From the NCBI GenBank assembly GCA_002715725.1, contig PAZU01000020.1:1-32433 (forward strand): a DNA stretch of 32,433 bases, written 5' to 3'. Below, piece after piece: positions 14,675 to 23,004 of this stretch (its first letter is position 1; each line of letters opens with the position of its first letter). The stretch comes from Methanobacteriota archaeon (GTDB lineage Archaea; Thermoplasmatota; Poseidoniia; Poseidoniales; Poseidoniaceae). A program made the position numbers and the translations under genes. The notes below the pieces were generated by a model. The model was not told the origin of the DNA and did not search any database. It saw only the letters and a list, made by a program, of their open reading frames with translations.

Positions 14675-16069
14675 ATGCCTCATAGGCACTGCATGGCCCG
14701 ACCACACATGCGCTTGGGAATGCTGCTGGTTTTGCTAATGTTCATGGCAGGATGCATATATTCCTCTACACCTGAATGGGGTACTGGGGACGGGCAAGTC
14801 CATGTTGACATAGACGGCGATTCTGCTGAAGTAAAATCCAAGATGGGGGGAGGATATGACGAGACAATCTCCATTGTAGGATGTGGAGATTCTCAAATGA
14901 AAGTTTCAGGGATGTTGATTTCCTCCGAGATTTATTCAGAACACCCTGATTTGGATAACATAGAATCGGCGATGGGCGCTGCAGTAATTATTCACACCAT
15001 GACTTGGAGTTCTGCAGAATCTGTAGAAGAAGGCAAAGCGGGTAGAATCAGTTTGAAAGATTGGTCCTCTCCGCTGAATCCTAGTGAAGCAGTCGGATCC
15101 AAACTATCTGACAATGAGAATGATTGGGAAGTTATCGGTATCATCCCAGGTTCTGAAAATATTGCTGATGGTTTAAATGTCCTACAGCATTGGCACCAGC
15201 CGATTGAATTAACAGGATATATTGTTGATGCAGATGGTGCTCCTTCGAGCGTTTCAGAAGAAAATTGTAAGTTAGAAGACCAAAAACATGGGATGATTGT
15301 AACCAAAATCAAAACCGAAGAGGGAGTTGTAAGTCTTGATGGAGAAGATGATGATGAATATTCACTTGGAGATACTGACATATTTGGCGGGTGGACTTTC
15401 ATCCTGTTCTTCCTAATCTTTGGAGTTGGGGGCGGAGTGGGCCTATTCATCGTGTCTACGATGGTTATTCGTCAAGGAGCAAGAGCAACGGCAGAAGCCT
15501 TACTCGGCAGGGAAGGGTTCGCAAAAGCCCTACAGATGAAGAAGGATTTGAAACAATCAAAGAAAGAAGGTCTAGAAAGTGCAGCTGACCGTGCGGCAAA
15601 ACAAAAGAAATCGTCTGGACCTCCACCGAAGAAGAAGTCTAAGGACGAAGATGTTGCAATATCTGGATTTAGCCTAGACAGCGTTTTGTCTTCAGATGAT
15701 GACGATGAAGGCCCGCAAACCTTTGGCGGAGGCAACTCAGTAGTGGTAACAAGTGAGGCTAAAGAAATACAATCTTCACAACCCGCAGTCACCTCAATCC
15801 CTGAAATTTCTAACTCCCCTATGCCATCTTCAGGTGTGGTTTCAAGCCAACCTGAACCTGCAAAGAGAGGGCACTTCTCTGCATCGATGTCGCGCTCATC
15901 GACACAACCTACGCAGGCCGGTAGTCCGTCTAAAGCAAACAAACCAGTTAAGCGAAGAGCTGTGAAAAAGCGTGCATCAAAGCCTGCTGAGCCTGAACCT
16001 GAACCCGTTACAGAAGAAAGGCGTGCTTCAATTGCTGATGATGAAGAATTTAGTGACTTCTCATTCTAA
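14675..16069 (+). CDS. Predicted lipoprotein with one membrane helix and long cytoplasmic low-complexity tail (464 aa)
   Basis: Not recognised. The N-terminus has a lipoprotein-like signal (MRLGMLLVLLMFMAGC) whose lipobox Cys would carry the lipid anchor. About 210 residues of acidic ectodomain follow, then a strong membrane helix (WTFILFFLIFGVGGGVGLFIVSTMVI). The cytoplasmic tail of about 210 residues is Lys/Ser/Pro-rich, first basic (KKDLKQSKKEGLESAADRAAKQ), then acidic and Ser-rich, then basic (KPVKRRAVKKRASKPAEPEPEP). ATGs at 14675, 14693 and 14708 are all possible and none has a clear ribosome-binding site; an open frame farther upstream runs back into the tRNA and is ignored. The stop overlaps the convergent next gene by 4 bp. 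Confidence 0.72.
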   Translation: MPHRHCMARPHMRLGMLLVLLMFMAGCIYSSTPEWGTGDGQVHVDIDGDSAEVKSKMGGGYDETISIVGCGDSQMKVSGMLISSEIYSEHPDLDNIESAMGAAVIIHTMTWSSAESVEEGKAGRISLKDWSSPLNPSEAVGSKLSDNENDWEVIGIIPGSENIADGLNVLQHWHQPIELTGYIVDADGAPSSVSEENCKLEDQKHGMIVTKIKTEEGVVSLDGEDDDEYSLGDTDIFGGWTFILFFLIFGVGGGVGLFIVSTMVIRQGARATAEALLGREGFAKALQMKKDLKQSKKEGLESAADRAAKQKKSSGPPPKKKSKDEDVAISGFSLDSVLSSDDDDEGPQTFGGGNSVVVTSEAKEIQSSQPAVTSIPEISNSPMPSSGVVSSQPEPAKRGHFSASMSRSSTQPTQAGSPSKANKPVKRRAVKKRASKPAEPEPEPVTEERRASIADDEEFSDFSF

Positions 16070-17088
16070 GCCCAAGGAACATTGGATGCTCCACGAACAA
16101 GTAATTGTTCAGTATGCCATTCTAATGTGGCAGGGCTAACAATAATCGGTTCGCCGTCTGCTTGAACCCATGTCGATAATGGCAATGGCTTCTCACAAAT
16201 ATTACCCGCACTATCAACAGGTTTGATCTCAATTCTGTTCGCTTTTTGCTGAGTTATTCCCCATTTGCCGATGTGCTTTCCTTTCTTCATTGGACCCATC
16301 AATGAAAGCATAGCTAACCTTGAGAGTCTTGGAGCATAAACGATTGAGCCTTCTTTGTCGATTGGAGAAACTCCTGGACAGACCTGATAGCCACCTCCGA
16401 AGGTTTCTCCTGTAGTAGCAGCAAACATCGAAAAATCAAGTATCTCTCCTTCCGAGTCATCTAGTTTAAGCCACACTTTCCTTCTCTTCCAGAATGGTAT
16501 GGTAGTAACACCAAGATACGTGTATTTCTTGTTGCCTTTAATCCACTTTGCTCTGGATAATTTAGCTCTTGATATAGAACTAGTAATACCTGCATCAGAT
16601 TCTAAAAATACCCAACGAACCACTCTGCCTTCATTCTCAGCAGGGCCATCCCAATGATTGACCTTTGGTGAGGGATAATCTCCGACAGTTGATGCAGGGA
16701 ATCCTTCTAGGCGCCATGCAGCACAACGTCTGTCAACTCCATTGACCAATACATCAATCGCTTCATCGATATTTTTCCTAGAAATTCCTTGAGTAATAGC
16801 GTAATCATTACCTGAGCCAAACGGAAGTATCCCTAGAGGTATGTCACTACCTCGTAATGCGCTGGCGACTTCGTGAACGGTGCCATCTCCTCCAACTGCT
16901 ACCACAGGGCCCTCGACGTTTTTGCTACGCAAATCCCATGCAATCTCGCTAGCATGTCCAACCCGTTCGGTCTTGTGAGTGAACACCTCGAATCCTCTGG
17001 ATTCTAATTTTGCAACGACTGAAGGCCATCTTTTGCCGCAAGTATGGTCTCTGCTGGCAGGATTGACTATGCAATGTATGGCCCCCAT
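16066..17088 (-). CDS. Diacylglycerol/sphingosine kinase-like (DAGK catalytic family) protein, 340 aa
   Basis: Lipid kinase family protein (DAGKc/YegS/LCB5 type), expected to phosphorylate a lipid hydroxyl with ATP. The N-terminal catalytic domain starts IHCIVNPASRDHTCGKRW, with the nucleotide-binding motif VVAVGGDGTVHEVASAL (GGDGT at 66-70) and LPFGSGNDYAI (GSGND at 91-95). The C-terminal beta-rich domain contains the usual GGGYQVCPG segment before its last strands. The frame is open to a GTG at 17145, but the family begins a few residues before the IVNP strand, so I use the ATG at 17088. The substrate is unknown; archaea make ether lipids, so a diacylglycerol substrate should not be assumed. 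Divergent from ribD, convergent with the lipoprotein. Confidence 0.82.
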   Translation of the reverse strand: MGAIHCIVNPASRDHTCGKRWPSVVAKLESRGFEVFTHKTERVGHASEIAWDLRSKNVEGPVVAVGGDGTVHEVASALRGSDIPLGILPFGSGNDYAITQGISRKNIDEAIDVLVNGVDRRCAAWRLEGFPASTVGDYPSPKVNHWDGPAENEGRVVRWVFLESDAGITSSISRAKLSRAKWIKGNKKYTYLGVTTIPFWKRRKVWLKLDDSEGEILDFSMFAATTGETFGGGYQVCPGVSPIDKEGSIVYAPRLSRLAMLSLMGPMKKGKHIGKWGITQQKANRIEIKPVDSAGNICEKPLPLSTWVQADGEPIIVSPATLEWHTEQLLVRGASNVPWA

Positions 17089-17174
17089 ATCCGATGCAGA
17101 ACAGGTTGAAGCCATCAATGCTGTTGTCACTAGTAAGCGATGCACTCATGTCTGATGCCTAATCAGCGGTCATC

Positions 17175-18173
17175 ATGACTTGGAGCGCGGCCCAGCGTGA
17201 ATACATGAGCCGCGCCCTTGAGGTAGCGGAAAAAGGACGGGGTCAAGTGAGGCCCAATCCACTGGTTGGGTGCGTTCTAGTGAAGGATGGATTTGTGATA
17301 GCAGAAGGGTGGCATGACCACTTGGGCGGGTTACATGCTGAGCAAATGGCTATACATGATGCTGAAGAAAAAGGTCACAATACAAATGGTTCCACTGCAT
17401 ACATAACTCTAGAGCCATGCAATCACTTTGGAAGAACTCCCCCCTGTACTGAAGCTCTACTATGGGCAGGAATTGGCGAGGTCATTATTGCGCACGGAGA
17501 CCCAAATCCATTGGTTCGTGGTGATGGGATTTCTGTATTAGAAGAAGCAGGAATAAAGGTACAAAGCGGCCTGCTAGAGAACGAAGCAGCGGAACAAATG
17601 CGTGAATTCTTGCATTGGTGTGAAAATCGCAGACCATATGTAACCGTGAAGGTCGCAATAGATGCAAACGGTTCTGTAGATGATTTATCCAAAGATGCCG
17701 CTCGATTTACCAGTGATGAATGTCTAAAGCATGTACACAATCTTCGTAAGGATTGTTGCGCCATCTTAGTAGGGGCTAATACTGTCATTCGAGATGACCC
17801 TTCGCTAACAGTTAGATTGGTCGAAAGTGAAAGACAACCAATTCGAGTGGTGATTGACCCAAATAACAGAATTGATCCTAACTCAAAAGTTCTCAATGAT
17901 GGATTCGCCACCAGACACTTGACTAGTGGTTTCAGAGGTTTACCTGCTCTGCTAGACATGCTTGGCGACCTAGAGATTCAGAGATTGTTGGTCGAAGGGG
18001 GCCCAACTACAATCAATTATTTCTTAGAAGAAGGATTGGTTGATGAGTTCATTCTAGTTCAATCAAATGCAGTCCATACCACTCCTGTAAATTCAAATTT
18101 TGACCTGACCTCATTCTCAAGTGTTGAAGAGAAGACTTGGGGAGAAGAGTCCGTCAAAATATACACGAGGTGA
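17175..18173 (+). CDS. ribD: RibD: bifunctional pyrimidine deaminase/reductase of riboflavin synthesis
   Basis: Catalyses two successive steps of riboflavin formation: deamination of the diaminopyrimidine ribosyl phosphate and reduction of its ribosyl group. The N-terminal zinc deaminase domain has His54 and catalytic Glu56 (LHAEQMAI) with Cys82 and Cys91 (TLEPCNHFGRTPPC). The C-terminal reductase domain (about 148-332) shows RPYVTVKVAIDANG, a VGANTVIRDDPSLTVR segment and LLVEGGPTTINYFLEEGLVDE. The 332-residue length is close to bacterial RibD (about 360). Many archaea use only a stand-alone reductase at this step, so the fused form suggests acquisition from bacteria. Its last codon and stop contain the ribosome-binding site for the next gene. 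Confidence 0.93.
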   Translation: MTWSAAQREYMSRALEVAEKGRGQVRPNPLVGCVLVKDGFVIAEGWHDHLGGLHAEQMAIHDAEEKGHNTNGSTAYITLEPCNHFGRTPPCTEALLWAGIGEVIIAHGDPNPLVRGDGISVLEEAGIKVQSGLLENEAAEQMREFLHWCENRRPYVTVKVAIDANGSVDDLSKDAARFTSDECLKHVHNLRKDCCAILVGANTVIRDDPSLTVRLVESERQPIRVVIDPNNRIDPNSKVLNDGFATRHLTSGFRGLPALLDMLGDLEIQRLLVEGGPTTINYFLEEGLVDEFILVQSNAVHTTPVNSNFDLTSFSSVEEKTWGEESVKIYTR

Positions 18174-18177
18174 TCTG

Positions 18178-19206
18178 GTGCAATCAGATGCTACCACAAT
18201 CATAGCCTTACGCGGTTGGCATCCTGCAATCGCAAGAGCAGAAGCAAAAGCAATGTTCGCTGATTCGGATATTGCTCGAACCGATTCTAGGCGCCTGTTA
18301 ACTGCTACAGGAGAAAGCGATTGGGAAAACGCAAAACTCATGTCTGGGTGTGAATGTGTACTCGTGAATGGTGGGATTTCAAAATGGACCTCGCTTGAAA
18401 ACTTGCTACAGCAAATCAAGAGCGAAAAGGTCGAAGACATGGCTGTCGAATGTTGGCGGCATGAAGGTAAAATTCCAGTAGCGACTAAAGATATCGAAAG
18501 ACAGGTTGGCGGATTGTTTCACGACAAAGGTTCCACATTCAACTTAGAAAATCCAAAGCGCAGATTTGGAATTGTTCTAGATAATTCTGCAGGTTATGTT
18601 GCTTGGGGATGGATGATAGGCCAAGGCCCAGGCAAACATGGTTGGTCTGCTATGCGTGCAAATAAGCGCCCATTCTTCCGACCTGTCAGTCTTGAGCCGA
18701 GGCTAGCAAGAGCCGCAGTAAACATTGCAGCAGGAGTCAGTGAGGGCTATGTGGTGGATCCAATGTGCGGAACAGGAGGTATTCTGATTGAATCAGCACT
18801 AACTGGTAGACCCACATTGGGCATTGACTTTGACCCAGTAATGGTTGAAGGATGCCAACAAAATATCGATTGGGCTGAAGTTAATGCTGAAGTGAAAAGA
18901 GGGGATGCAACGCGATTTGAATTACCAAAAAATCTGGCAGCCGTGGTTGTAGACCCTCCTTACGGTAGAAACTCGCCAAGTGATGAAAGGTTGATAGAAG
19001 ACATGCTTACGAATATTCTTGCTCAAGATGTCGATTCTAAGTTGGTGGCAATTCTTCCTGTAGAATCCGGAGGCGAAAATTTGGATGAAGAGATTTCAAC
19101 CAATATCAAATTACCAGGATACCGAATCGATGCAGCGTTTGGAATACCCGTTCATAAATCACTGGGTAGAGTGATGATTATTGCCTCAGCTTCGACTCAA
19201 GATTAA
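18178..19206 (+). CDS. Trm-G10/Trm11-like tRNA guanine-N2 methyltransferase (342 aa)
   Basis: SAM-dependent RNA methyltransferase resembling the archaeal enzyme that modifies guanosine 10 of tRNA. The N-terminal 150 residues are the likely THUMP-containing RNA-binding part (PKRRFGIVLDNSAGYVAWGW). The catalytic domain shows RPFFRPVSLEPRLARAAVNIA, motif I VVDPMCGTGGILIESAL (194-201) and the amino-methyltransferase motif IV VVVDPPYGRNS (DPPYG at 259-263). A frame open to 18121 would overlap ribD by 53 bp. The GTG at 18178 is preceded by GAGGTGATC, almost the full anti-16S match, lying across the ribD stop, so I place the start there. Exact target G10 versus another guanosine is inferred. Confidence 0.86.
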   Translation: MQSDATTIIALRGWHPAIARAEAKAMFADSDIARTDSRRLLTATGESDWENAKLMSGCECVLVNGGISKWTSLENLLQQIKSEKVEDMAVECWRHEGKIPVATKDIERQVGGLFHDKGSTFNLENPKRRFGIVLDNSAGYVAWGWMIGQGPGKHGWSAMRANKRPFFRPVSLEPRLARAAVNIAAGVSEGYVVDPMCGTGGILIESALTGRPTLGIDFDPVMVEGCQQNIDWAEVNAEVKRGDATRFELPKNLAAVVVDPPYGRNSPSDERLIEDMLTNILAQDVDSKLVAILPVESGGENLDEEISTNIKLPGYRIDAAFGIPVHKSLGRVMIIASASTQD

Positions 19207-19360
19207 GCAATCTGTGAGCATCATACTCGCTAGGCTTCTCGAATTCACTGATGTTAGCATAAATCATCCAATATGGCCAAATCGCTCTCATCCAAAATCA
19301 TGAAAGCGCTTCAAGAGCGCGAGGGTGTGATTCAAGAAGGGGCGGCTTTTCGGCGGTTCA

Positions 19361-19434
19361 GGGCAATTAGGGTAGTCTGGATATCCTTCCGGCCTTCGGA
19401 GCCGGAGACGTGGGTTCGAATCCTGCATTGCCCG
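19361..19434 (+). tRNA. tRNA-Arg (UCG anticodon)
   Basis: Folded by eye. Acceptor GGGCAAT pairs with ATTGCCC (19427-19433). The D arm is GGGT...TCCT with a U-U mismatch at 13-22. The anticodon stem CCGGC/GCCGG encloses loop CTTCGGA, anticodon TCG. The variable loop is short. The T arm is GTGGG/CCTGC around TTCGAAT. The discriminator is G, followed directly by CCA at 19435-19437, so the 3' CCA is genome-encoded, unlike the tRNA-Ser in this window. T-rich sequence follows and may end transcription. The preceding 150 bp (19207-19360) hold no convincing gene. Confidence 0.93.
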
Positions 19435-19490
19435 CCATTTTTTCTTGATTGAGCCGTGAGACTCAAGTGCCTGCGCCTATTGCGTAAATC

Positions 19491-20519
19491 ATGGGCTGCA
19501 ACCTGCGTGACTTGGCTAGTGCTGAAGACACTACTATGGATGCAATGAGAGGCAAGAAAGTTGGGATTGATAGTTTCCTGCTTGCATTCCAGTTCCTAAC
19601 CACAATCCGTGACCGTTCTCCTACAGGCGATGGAGGGTCACTGAAAGCCGATAATGGGAAAGTTGTCGCACATCTGATGGGGTTCCTCTCAAGAGCATCA
19701 TTACTTCTATCCAAGGGAGTTAAGCCCGTTTTCATCTTTGATGGGAAGCATCCAGAACTGAAGAAGGATGAGATGGATGCGAGAAGAGCACGACGAGAAC
19801 AAGCAGAAGCAGATTGGAAGGCTGCGCTAGAAGTTGGAGATTTTGCAACTGCGCAAAAACTTGCACAGCGTTGTGTCAAGTACACGCCGGAAATGGTCGA
19901 AGAATCAATCGAAATGCTATCTTTGATGGGCATTCCTGCATTCAGAGCTGAAGCCGAAGGTGAGGCACAAGCAGCAGTAATGGCTGCTAAAGGACAACTC
20001 GATGCTGTGGCTACTCAAGATTGGGACGCATTGCTATACGGCGCACCGATTGTAATTCGTAACTTCACTTCCGATGGTAGTAAGAGAATGGGAAGGATTG
20101 TTCGAGCACAGAAAATCGAATTAGACCAGATTCTTGCAGATAATGAATTGAGTAGAGATCAATTGATAGATTTAGCAATAATGATTGGAACTGATTTCCA
20201 TCCTGGAATCAAAGGAATCGGCCCGAAGACAGGACTCAAACTAATCAAAGAACACGATACTATCGAAGCAGTATGTGCGGCTAAAGACAAGGAAGTCCCT
20301 GAAAGATTGGATGAAATTCGTGAGATTTTCAGAAATCACCCAGTGGTAGAAGTGGATGATGAAGCCCTTAACCAAGGCGCTGTAGATGTTGAGGGGTTGA
20401 AGAAATTCTTAGTTGAAGACAGACAATTCTCACAGAAGAGATTTGACAATGCAATGGATTTACTCGAAGATGCTGGGCTGGTACGAACTGGTGGTCAGAC
20501 CTCTCTATTCTCTTTCTGA
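19491..20519 (+). CDS. fen: Flap endonuclease 1 (FEN1) with C-terminal PCNA-binding box
   Basis: Structure-specific 5' nuclease that removes flaps during Okazaki fragment maturation and repair. The N-terminal and internal nuclease regions carry the acidic metal ligands: Asp27 (VGIDSFL), Asp84 (FIFDGKHPELK), Glu156 and Glu158 (AEGEAQAAVMAAKG), Asp177 and Asp179 (TQDWDALLYG) and Asp235 (MIGTDFHPGIKGIGPKTG, which also contains the helix-hairpin-helix). The last seven residues, QTSLFSF, are a textbook PIP box for the sliding clamp. At 342 residues the length matches archaeal FEN1. It begins 54 bp after the tRNA's CCA. Its 3' end overlaps the convergent CoA-transferase gene by 15 bp, so the PIP-box codons are shared by both genes on opposite strands. 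Confidence 0.95.
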   Translation: MGCNLRDLASAEDTTMDAMRGKKVGIDSFLLAFQFLTTIRDRSPTGDGGSLKADNGKVVAHLMGFLSRASLLLSKGVKPVFIFDGKHPELKKDEMDARRARREQAEADWKAALEVGDFATAQKLAQRCVKYTPEMVEESIEMLSLMGIPAFRAEAEGEAQAAVMAAKGQLDAVATQDWDALLYGAPIVIRNFTSDGSKRMGRIVRAQKIELDQILADNELSRDQLIDLAIMIGTDFHPGIKGIGPKTGLKLIKEHDTIEAVCAAKDKEVPERLDEIREIFRNHPVVEVDDEALNQGAVDVEGLKKFLVEDRQFSQKRFDNAMDLLEDAGLVRTGGQTSLFSF

Positions 20520-21524
20520 AATGAAACGCAATGGACTAGCGAGTACCGATTGGCCATCCCAATCTCTAACCACTCCTCTAGCAACACTCTGTACATCAGC
20601 CAAAGCCTCACTGATTTTGTTTATTGGTGAAGTCGGAATACCCTCTAGTAATTCACATACCTGAACTTTAGTCATTCCAACAACTTTCGATTGCACTATA
20701 TCCACAACTTCTTTTCGCGAATTAACCCTCGATTCGTTGGTGGGCCAAGTATTTTCAAAATCCAGAAGTTGTGACAACTTTTCAAATTGGGAATCAGAAC
20801 CCACTGCGATGACAACCCATCCATCACTGGTTTGAAACGCCTGATATGGTACAAGATTTGGATGACCTGAGCCAAGGAGACCTGGGTCTTGTCCACTGGT
20901 GATTTGGTTCTGCCCTTGATTGGCAAGCGAAGCTATTGCACAATCCCATAATGAGATATCTAAATGCGAGTTGATCCCGGTTCTTTCACGCTTGAACAAT
21001 GCCGCCATAATGGCATTTCCAGCATATAATCCAGTGATAATATCAATCCAAGCCACACCGACTTTCACAGGCCCTGCACCTTCTTCGCCAGTAATGCTCA
21101 TGATGCCACTCATCGCCTGTAAAGCCAAGTCGTAACCCGGCTCTTGGGCCCGGGGGCCATTCTGGCCAAAGCCGGTAATTGAGCACAAAATTACATCTTT
21201 CGAAATCGGGCCAATCAATCTCTCTAATTGTCCGGGACGGAAATTCTCAATCACGATATCAGATTGTGAAATCAACTCTTGAATCGCTTGTTTATCCTCC
21301 TTGAGATTATGAAAAATTATCTCCTTACCTCGATTACAAGACAGGTGATATGCTGCTGTTCCATCTTCTAGAAATGGCGGGCCCCATCCTCTTGTATCAT
21401 CGCCCCAAGGGGCCTCAACCTTGGTGACTTGGGCCCCCAAATCCGCGAGCATTTGCGCGCAGTATGGGCCGGCCAGTATACGTGAAAGATCTAGCACTTT
21501 TACTCCTTCAAGGACATCGCTCAT
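20505..21524 (-). CDS. CaiB/BaiF (family III) CoA-transferase or acyl-CoA racemase (339 aa)
   Basis: Member of the family that includes formyl-CoA transferase, carnitine CoA-transferase and alpha-methylacyl-CoA racemase. It opens with LEGVKVLDLSRILAGPYCAQMLADLGAQVTKVEAP, followed by SDIVIENFRPGQLERLG-like sequence and ITGFGQNGPRAQEPGYDLALQAMSG. Asp132 in that last motif matches the catalytic Asp that forms the acyl-aspartyl intermediate. The frame is open to 21587, but the ATG at 21524 has GGTGGAG upstream and fits the family start. It overlaps the upstream membrane glycosyltransferase gene by 17 bp, so it is probably the last gene of that minus-strand operon. The substrate cannot be told from sequence; no partner acyl-CoA genes lie nearby. 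Confidence 0.88.
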   Translation of the reverse strand: MSDVLEGVKVLDLSRILAGPYCAQMLADLGAQVTKVEAPWGDDTRGWGPPFLEDGTAAYHLSCNRGKEIIFHNLKEDKQAIQELISQSDIVIENFRPGQLERLIGPISKDVILCSITGFGQNGPRAQEPGYDLALQAMSGIMSITGEEGAGPVKVGVAWIDIITGLYAGNAIMAALFKRERTGINSHLDISLWDCAIASLANQGQNQITSGQDPGLLGSGHPNLVPYQAFQTSDGWVVIAVGSDSQFEKLSQLLDFENTWPTNESRVNSRKEVVDIVQSKVVGMTKVQVCELLEGIPTSPINKISEALADVQSVARGVVRDWDGQSVLASPLRFISERE

Positions 21525-23004
21525 TTTCTCCACCCCATGTATACAAACGGTAATTCTCACTAACTCTATCCGCTCCTTCAAACTCAACTTCTACCCAACC
21601 TGGCGGACCAGTAGCGTTATTGTATGGATAATTGATAATCCAATTTACATTCTGAAGAGAGTCACATTCAGTTAATTCAATTCGCCAATCAGATGTATTT
21701 GTTCTCCAAAAGCCCATGCTATCTTTGTCGCTATCTGGGTCCATTGAAAATTTTATTGAATACAATCTATGCATCGATAATGGTGAATTGGCGATGAATA
21801 AAACATCTTCATCATCTGAAATTTCATCCTCGAGATATTCGCCTATGACGTCGGTGCCTCTTTCTTCGGCTAATACAATCAATGATGCATTGACCGCCAT
21901 CAATAGACCAACTAAGACTAGAACCAATCCTTTTTTGTCATCATCAAAGTTTAGTCCTCTGTTTTCTTTTCTGACCAACACCCCATACCACATAGGAACT
22001 AGTAGTAACGATAAGTATCTACCATTGTGTCGGAATGAGCGAATAATATCGAAGAAATCGGTTCCAAATGTTACCGCTTCAGTTATCCATAACGCTGCAA
22101 TCCAGCCTACAAGAGATGCCGAAATCATTCTACTTCCTTTAGTCAGATATTCAGACTCTACAGTACCTTCACTATCTGATACACACGAGAGTAGCATTCC
22201 GCATTTTATGTACAAAAAGTATGCAATGAACGCCGTTAGTAGAGCAGGAATAATATCTACATTACTAATCGAAATTTCATTCCGAGTAATTACTAACAAT
22301 TGTACAATAATTGCAACTAATGCGATTTGAATTTGGTTCATCTCTATCTTGGTTGAAATGAATAGCGCTGCAGCTGCAGGAATTACGTACCACATCGGCA
22401 TACCCTTGAACGATAAAATTACCAAAGCCAAGGAAAATGGTATGAGCCACCAAGTACTGATTTTCTTATCATCTCTGAGAGCTTTGATAATCGCAAAAGT
22501 CGAAATTGCGACTAACATCAGAACAAATCCTTCTTGGTACACTCTTCCTGTAGCACGAATTAATGGTGGATATATCGAGGCTAATGCAGTTAATCGTAAT
22601 GCTTGGTCCTCAGAAAACAACTCACGTGTTAGCAAATATATTGTTGCCAAACAACCTAATCCACCAACCAATCCAAGTATATGCAAAGTGGTTGCGGATA
22701 TTGAAAATACAGTAAACCATAATTCAAAAATCAAGTGCCATGCAAACCATTTGTCATCAGCAGGCACCTCTTTTGGCGTTGAGCCTTCTGCTGAATCCGT
22801 TCTTAGTTCACCCCACTCTAGGTGGGCTTCACCATCATCCATTCCATCACTGACATATGATGCATGCACATGAGCATCCAAACCGAGTGGCATCAGCAAT
22901 GCGGCAAGGAAATGCAATGCAATTCCGATGAAGAGAAGCCTCTGCCAGAACTTCTTCTCCATGGCGCTCCTAAGTCGAGCAAGATTTGAGCCCTTTGGGC
23001 TCAT
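21508..23004 (-). CDS. Multi-pass membrane glycosyltransferase-like protein (GT39/PMT-like), 498 aa
   Basis: Polytopic protein with roughly ten membrane helices and a C-terminal soluble domain of about 110 residues. The layout resembles GT-C glycosyltransferases of the ArnT/PMT type. A first helix (LLFIGIALHFLAALLMPLGL) is followed by a luminal loop with acidic and His residues (DAHVHASYVSDGMDDGEAH), then helices including IYLLTRELFSEDQALRLTALASIYPPLIRATGRVYQEGF, where the loop pattern is typical of these enzymes. GT-C enzymes transfer sugars from polyprenyl phosphates to proteins or lipids outside the cell. No diagnostic catalytic motif is certain, so this is a fold-level call. The ATG overlaps the stop of the upstream deacetylase gene by 4 bp. 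Confidence 0.7.
   Translation of the reverse strand: MSPKGSNLARLRSAMEKKFWQRLLFIGIALHFLAALLMPLGLDAHVHASYVSDGMDDGEAHLEWGELRTDSAEGSTPKEVPADDKWFAWHLIFELWFTVFSISATTLHILGLVGGLGCLATIYLLTRELFSEDQALRLTALASIYPPLIRATGRVYQEGFVLMLVAISTFAIIKALRDDKKISTWWLIPFSLALVILSFKGMPMWYVIPAAAALFISTKIEMNQIQIALVAIIVQLLVITRNEISISNVDIIPALLTAFIAYFLYIKCGMLLSCVSDSEGTVESEYLTKGSRMISASLVGWIAALWITEAVTFGTDFFDIIRSFRHNGRYLSLLLVPMWYGVLVRKENRGLNFDDDKKGLVLVLVGLLMAVNASLIVLAEERGTDVIGEYLEDEISDDEDVLFIANSPLSMHRLYSIKFSMDPDSDKDSMGFWRTNTSDWRIELTECDSLQNVNWIINYPYNNATGPPGWVEVEFEGADRVSENYRLYTWGGENERCP

Noticed and set aside
15472-15942. 156-codon minus-strand frame within the lipoprotein tail
   Set aside because: Antisense to the low-complexity Ser/Lys tail, with no start signal or domain.
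17423-17959. 178-codon minus-strand frame within ribD
   Set aside because: Lies wholly antisense to the deaminase and reductase motifs of RibD; no family resemblance.
21716-22873. Two plus-strand frames (204 and 174 codons) within the membrane glycosyltransferase
   Set aside because: Antisense to a hydrophobic multi-helix protein; the complement of A/T-rich membrane codons often stays open by chance.
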